Origin: Chlorops oryzae
Lineage: Eukaryota; Arthropoda; Insecta; Diptera; Chloropidae
Reading direction: 5' to 3'
NCBI GenBank assembly: GCA_020466095.1
Contig: CM035806.1
Coordinates: forward strand, 18,851,224-18,915,223
DNA: 64,000 bases
A program made the position numbers and the translations under genes. Below are positions 60,487 through 64,000 of the stretch, in pieces. The notes below the pieces were generated by a model. The model was not told the DNA's origin. It saw nothing but the letters and a program-made list of their open reading frames with translations, and made no database searches. Numbering within the stretch: position 1 is the first letter of the stretch; every line of letters begins with the position of its first letter.

Positions 60487-63400
60487 ATGTATGTGCGGTT
60501 ACGTTGCAGTATGCAGCGTCACTTTGCGGTAAATACAAATTGAGTCAAGCCAAGAAAATTTCAGGCAAATGTCGAGGAAAAAGGAAACTCGGAAAAAATG
60601 TACAAAAAAACAAAAAAAAAAAAAAAATGGAAGGGAAAAATATAGCGGAAAAAATGAATGCACAGAAATGTTGAAGGCACGTAAAGGCACCGCAAAGTGT
60701 TGCAGAATATGGCAGCGAGTTTGAGTGAGACGAAAAGAAGCGGCGCTCAGTGGGAGTGCGAGTGCGAGCGAAAGTGGGAGCGGGAGATCGCAGATGTCAA
60801 CGACGTTTCCGAGTGGCGCTGATAAAGAAGCTGCTGCTGCTGCTGCTGCTGTGGTCGTAGGCGGCCTTGTTGTTACTGTTGTTGCTGTTGTTGCACTTTA
60901 TAAATTATCCTTGCACGCGGTGCACCATGCGCGCCAGTTGGGATTTATTTTTGCTACCTTTTCGTTTTCCCTTTTGAGATTTTCCGTTTTTATATTTTTT
61001 TTATATTTTTCTTGCTTTCTTTTTTCTTTGTTTTTTCTTTTTACTTGACGGCTTACAAGGGTATCGAGTTAAGGATATTAACGGGCGATTGTATGCGTAG
61101 GTTACGGTTATGTCTCAAACACAAACACGCGCGAATCGTACACGAGCGAGAGCATCCGTTGCACGCAATCAGGCGGCGCGGCGAGGAGAAGCGAACCGAA
61201 GGAAAGCGTTAGCTATACACGCCAGGCAATGATCACGGAAACGGAAGTTGTTTCGCGCCTGAAGTTGGATGCTGCTGCGAAGATAGCTTTCGAGCGTACG
61301 TACATATATTTAAATGCACATAAAAACTTATACACACATCAATGTATGTAATCAGTGTGTGTGTGTGTGTGACTCACTTCCGTAGATTTTTTAATTCAAT
61401 TTAATGTTTTTCATTCGAATTTTAAGATAAAGTTGTTTGCTTTTTATTTTTTTTATATTTAATTTCTGTCGGATTATTTTGTTGTTTTAATCCTTTTTCA
61501 TCCTCTGATTCGTTTATTCATTTACTGCTTCTAGGAAACTCTCGTTTTTCACTATCCAATTTATAATCGCTTTATTATAAAGCTGTTTAGCGCTGTAATA
61601 TTCCTCGAAGTAAGCTGAAATCATTTGTAAAGTAGAGGATGAAAAAAAAAAATTAATCCAAGGACTAATTAGCATCCTTTAAATGATGGCGTTTTTTTTC
61701 ACTCTCCCTCCCTGCCTTTTGACTTTGGGTGTCTCCCACCCCCTCTGCCGACGGATCTATCTACCGCGATTGCGAAGTTTGCGAACAGTTTATGTAGCTG
61801 TTTGGAATTGTTTTTCACAAGTGGTTCGTCGAGTTATTTTCCATTTTGCGGAATTTTTTAACGCACAACTTAGCTCGAAAGATTCACGATGCGAATGACG
61901 GGGAACGGGGTTTTTTTTATTGCTTTCTCTTTCACGGGAACCTTCGAAGGTGCTTCGATTACAACCTTGAGAATGCTGTCGCAACCGTTCAGGGCAATAG
62001 GAAGAAAAAAATATTTTGCGCACTCCCAAGGCCGAAGAAAAAGCACCTTGAAGATCCAGGGGGTTTTTCTTTGTAGTATTGTTTTATATTTTTTCTTTTT
62101 TCTTTTTTGTTGTAATTGAAGAGAAAAAATAATTTTTGCAAGTTCAATTAAAAATTAGAAAGAAAGAAAATACATTAAAAGATAAATTTTCGAAATGATG
62201 AGGTATACTTTTAGGCAACCCTCAGATGAGCGCGCGTTTAAATAATAAATCCCTTGGCAAATACACTCGATGAAATGTCGACAAGGTCTAATTCGTTTTT
62301 ATTATCTTGTATTTTTTGAAATTATTTTTTCAAATTTTTATGGACTTTAAAAAGAACTTTAAAGTAAATAAAATTTTCATAGCATTTTCTGTTTTCAAAA
62401 TAATAAAAATATTCTGTTTTTGTTGTTTCTTGTTGTTGTTTATTTCTTTCATCTTTTTTCTTTTCGTGCAGTAAGAAATTCTGGTACAAAGTCGTAAAAA
62501 AGAATGCTTTGCTTTAGCTTTAGCTTTAGCCGGAAAAGCGTCCGGTGAAGAGAACACATGAAAATGCAATGCGATTTGAATTACAGCGAGCACTAAGGAC
62601 GGTCGCGGGAAGACGTTTGCCTGATAAGATGGATTTTGTTGATTTTGCACGAATTTTATTGCCATTCCCGAAATTTTTTTACTTTTCCTTTTACGCTGAC
62701 GACGACAACGACACGACGACGACAGCCAGAGCCACAGCCAAAGCGAATTCTCCAGCTTCAGCTCCAGCCCGCGCTCGGGCTAAAGCTACAGCCACAGCGC
62801 GACGAGGACGAGGATAACGATTGCGAGATGGCGGTGACGACAACAAAAGAATTTCTTTTATGAGGAAACTCGTAAAACATCGCATTCGGAGATATTTGTC
62901 TCGAAGATTTGATGACTTCTTAAGGGCTGAGAGGGAGAGGGTATAATATATGTGTGTGCAGCATATTCCGCATTTTCTATTCTATTTTGTTTGATTGGTT
63001 TGTTGTCTTGCGTCCTTGCTTCTTGGGAACTTCTTTTACGATTTGCACATTCTCGAATGCTTTTCAATCCGCGCACGAGACTTTTAACAACTTAACAAAA
63101 CGTGCACGAGCGAGCGACTGAATGATTGAACGACAAAATGACTGAACGACCGAACGTGCCGCCGATTGCAACGCGGTCTGACTGAACAACCGACCGACCG
63201 ACCGATCGACCGACTGATGGCGGACTGATTGATTGACTGTCCGACTGATTGACTCACTGTCTGACTGGCAGATCGACTCGCGGATGGACCAAGTCGTATT
63301 GCTCGCGTTTTGTAGAGGGGGCGGCGGCTGGCTTCGATATTCTTTGCGTATAGCGCAGACCCGTCGCGACATGAACGCGTAACGTCTTATTTTCTTCGAC

Positions 63401-64000
63401 ATGAAACACGAAACACAAATCTGCGGGCGCCCACACGCTTCCGAAACACGCGCTTCTTCAGTCACTCAAACACTGCTGCAGCCCGTCGCATTAGCTCGCT
63501 GACTCGTTCGCTCTTTCGGTCGCTCGGTCGGGCGCTAGCTCGCTTGTTCGCTTGCTCGTTCGCTCGCCCGCTTGCTCTGGCAAATCGTGCAATCGTGCAA
63601 TCATGCAATCGGGAAATCGTGAAAAGTATCCATTTTCCTCCAATCGTCGTCGAAAGGGGTGAGCGAGTAGAGCAGAGCAGAGCAGCGAATCTCGCACGGT
63701 ACACGGTGCACGTTTAATTCGTTACTTGTGAGCGAACACAACTGTCGGCGGCGACTTCACAAAACGAAATAAAAATAAAAATGAAAACGAAAATGAAAAC
63801 GACAAGCGATGCACAACCGCCCCCGTGGGAATTTTCCGGACATGGATAAAAGCAAAAAAAAAAAAAATAAATAAAGAAATAAATAAAATAAAAAAAAGCA
63901 ACATAAACAAGACCAAATAGACAGCAAAAATTCAGAAATGCCAATTGAAGCCATCCGAAGACAAAGAGGTGCGGATCGGAAAATTATTTTCAAACGCTCG

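Larger units (their letters stand above)
58670..64000. other. Region without a recognised gene; promoter or 5'UTR-like
   Basis: More CpG and GC than most of the window, with many short CGA/GAC repeats (ACCGACCGACCGACCGATCG at 63191), GCTCG-rich stretches (63495-63580), a (TG)n (61355-61370), a GCT/GTT run (60833-60890) and a G-run (60180-60190). Short frames on both strands lack family resemblance. It could hold untranslated first exons of Gug or of a neighbour. Confidence 0.4.

Overview
The window is AT-rich, repeat-dense nuclear DNA from a higher fly. The only gene I recognise is on the minus strand between about 6.0 and 9.9 kb. It is the C-terminal part of Atrophin/Grunge (Gug), the fly nuclear corepressor, in two coding exons joined by a 369-base intron. 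Its Arg/Glu-rich coiled segment, His-rich blocks and homopolymer tracts are typical of Drosophila Gug. The abundance of hAT, Tc1 and mariner MITEs, a DINE-1/mini-me-like element and (GTCY)n tracts fits an acalyptrate fly with a larger genome than Drosophila, such as a tephritid. That placement is inference.

No upstream Gug exon (ELM2, SANT or GATA-finger coding) is recognisable between 9.9 and 64 kb, so most of the window looks like one very long Gug intron, or intron plus 5' flank. A textbook recursive (ratchet) splice site on the minus strand at 31.42-31.47 kb, with a polypyrimidine tract, CAG and an immediate GTGAGT, supports this. A possible extra 3' terminal exon lies at 2.2-2.3 kb. Possible small exons of uncertain status lie at 16.87-16.99 kb (signal-peptide-like) and 59.7-59.9 kb. 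The 60-64 kb end is richer in CpG and GAGA repeats and looks promoter- or 5'UTR-like.

The rest is mobile DNA that can be read in detail. Palindromic or short MITEs lie at 3.0, 5.0, 8.9 (inside the Gug intron), 14.8, 15.3, 51.2, 51.5 and 51.8 kb. A pair of inverted arms lies at 15.8 and 17.9 kb. A DINE-1/mini-me-like element with a 127-bp internal tandem array lies at 27-28.3 kb. A hAT MITE with a perfect 8-bp target duplication lies at 32.8-33.5 kb. A broken Tc1-like element with IR/DR ends lies at 56.2-57.9 kb, and a MITE carrying a nested hAT MITE lies at 57.9-58.5 kb.

The most structured locus is 41.8-49.3 kb. Two about 820-bp TA-flanked elements in opposite orientation bracket a tandem duplication of about 2.07 kb. 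Each duplicate carries hAT MITEs. Only the second copy also has a mariner element and a further hAT MITE, and the first copy preserves their exact empty sites. Some stretches (28.7-30.3 kb and 44.7-45.1 kb) look like unpolished long-read sequence, so false duplication from haplotypes must be considered.
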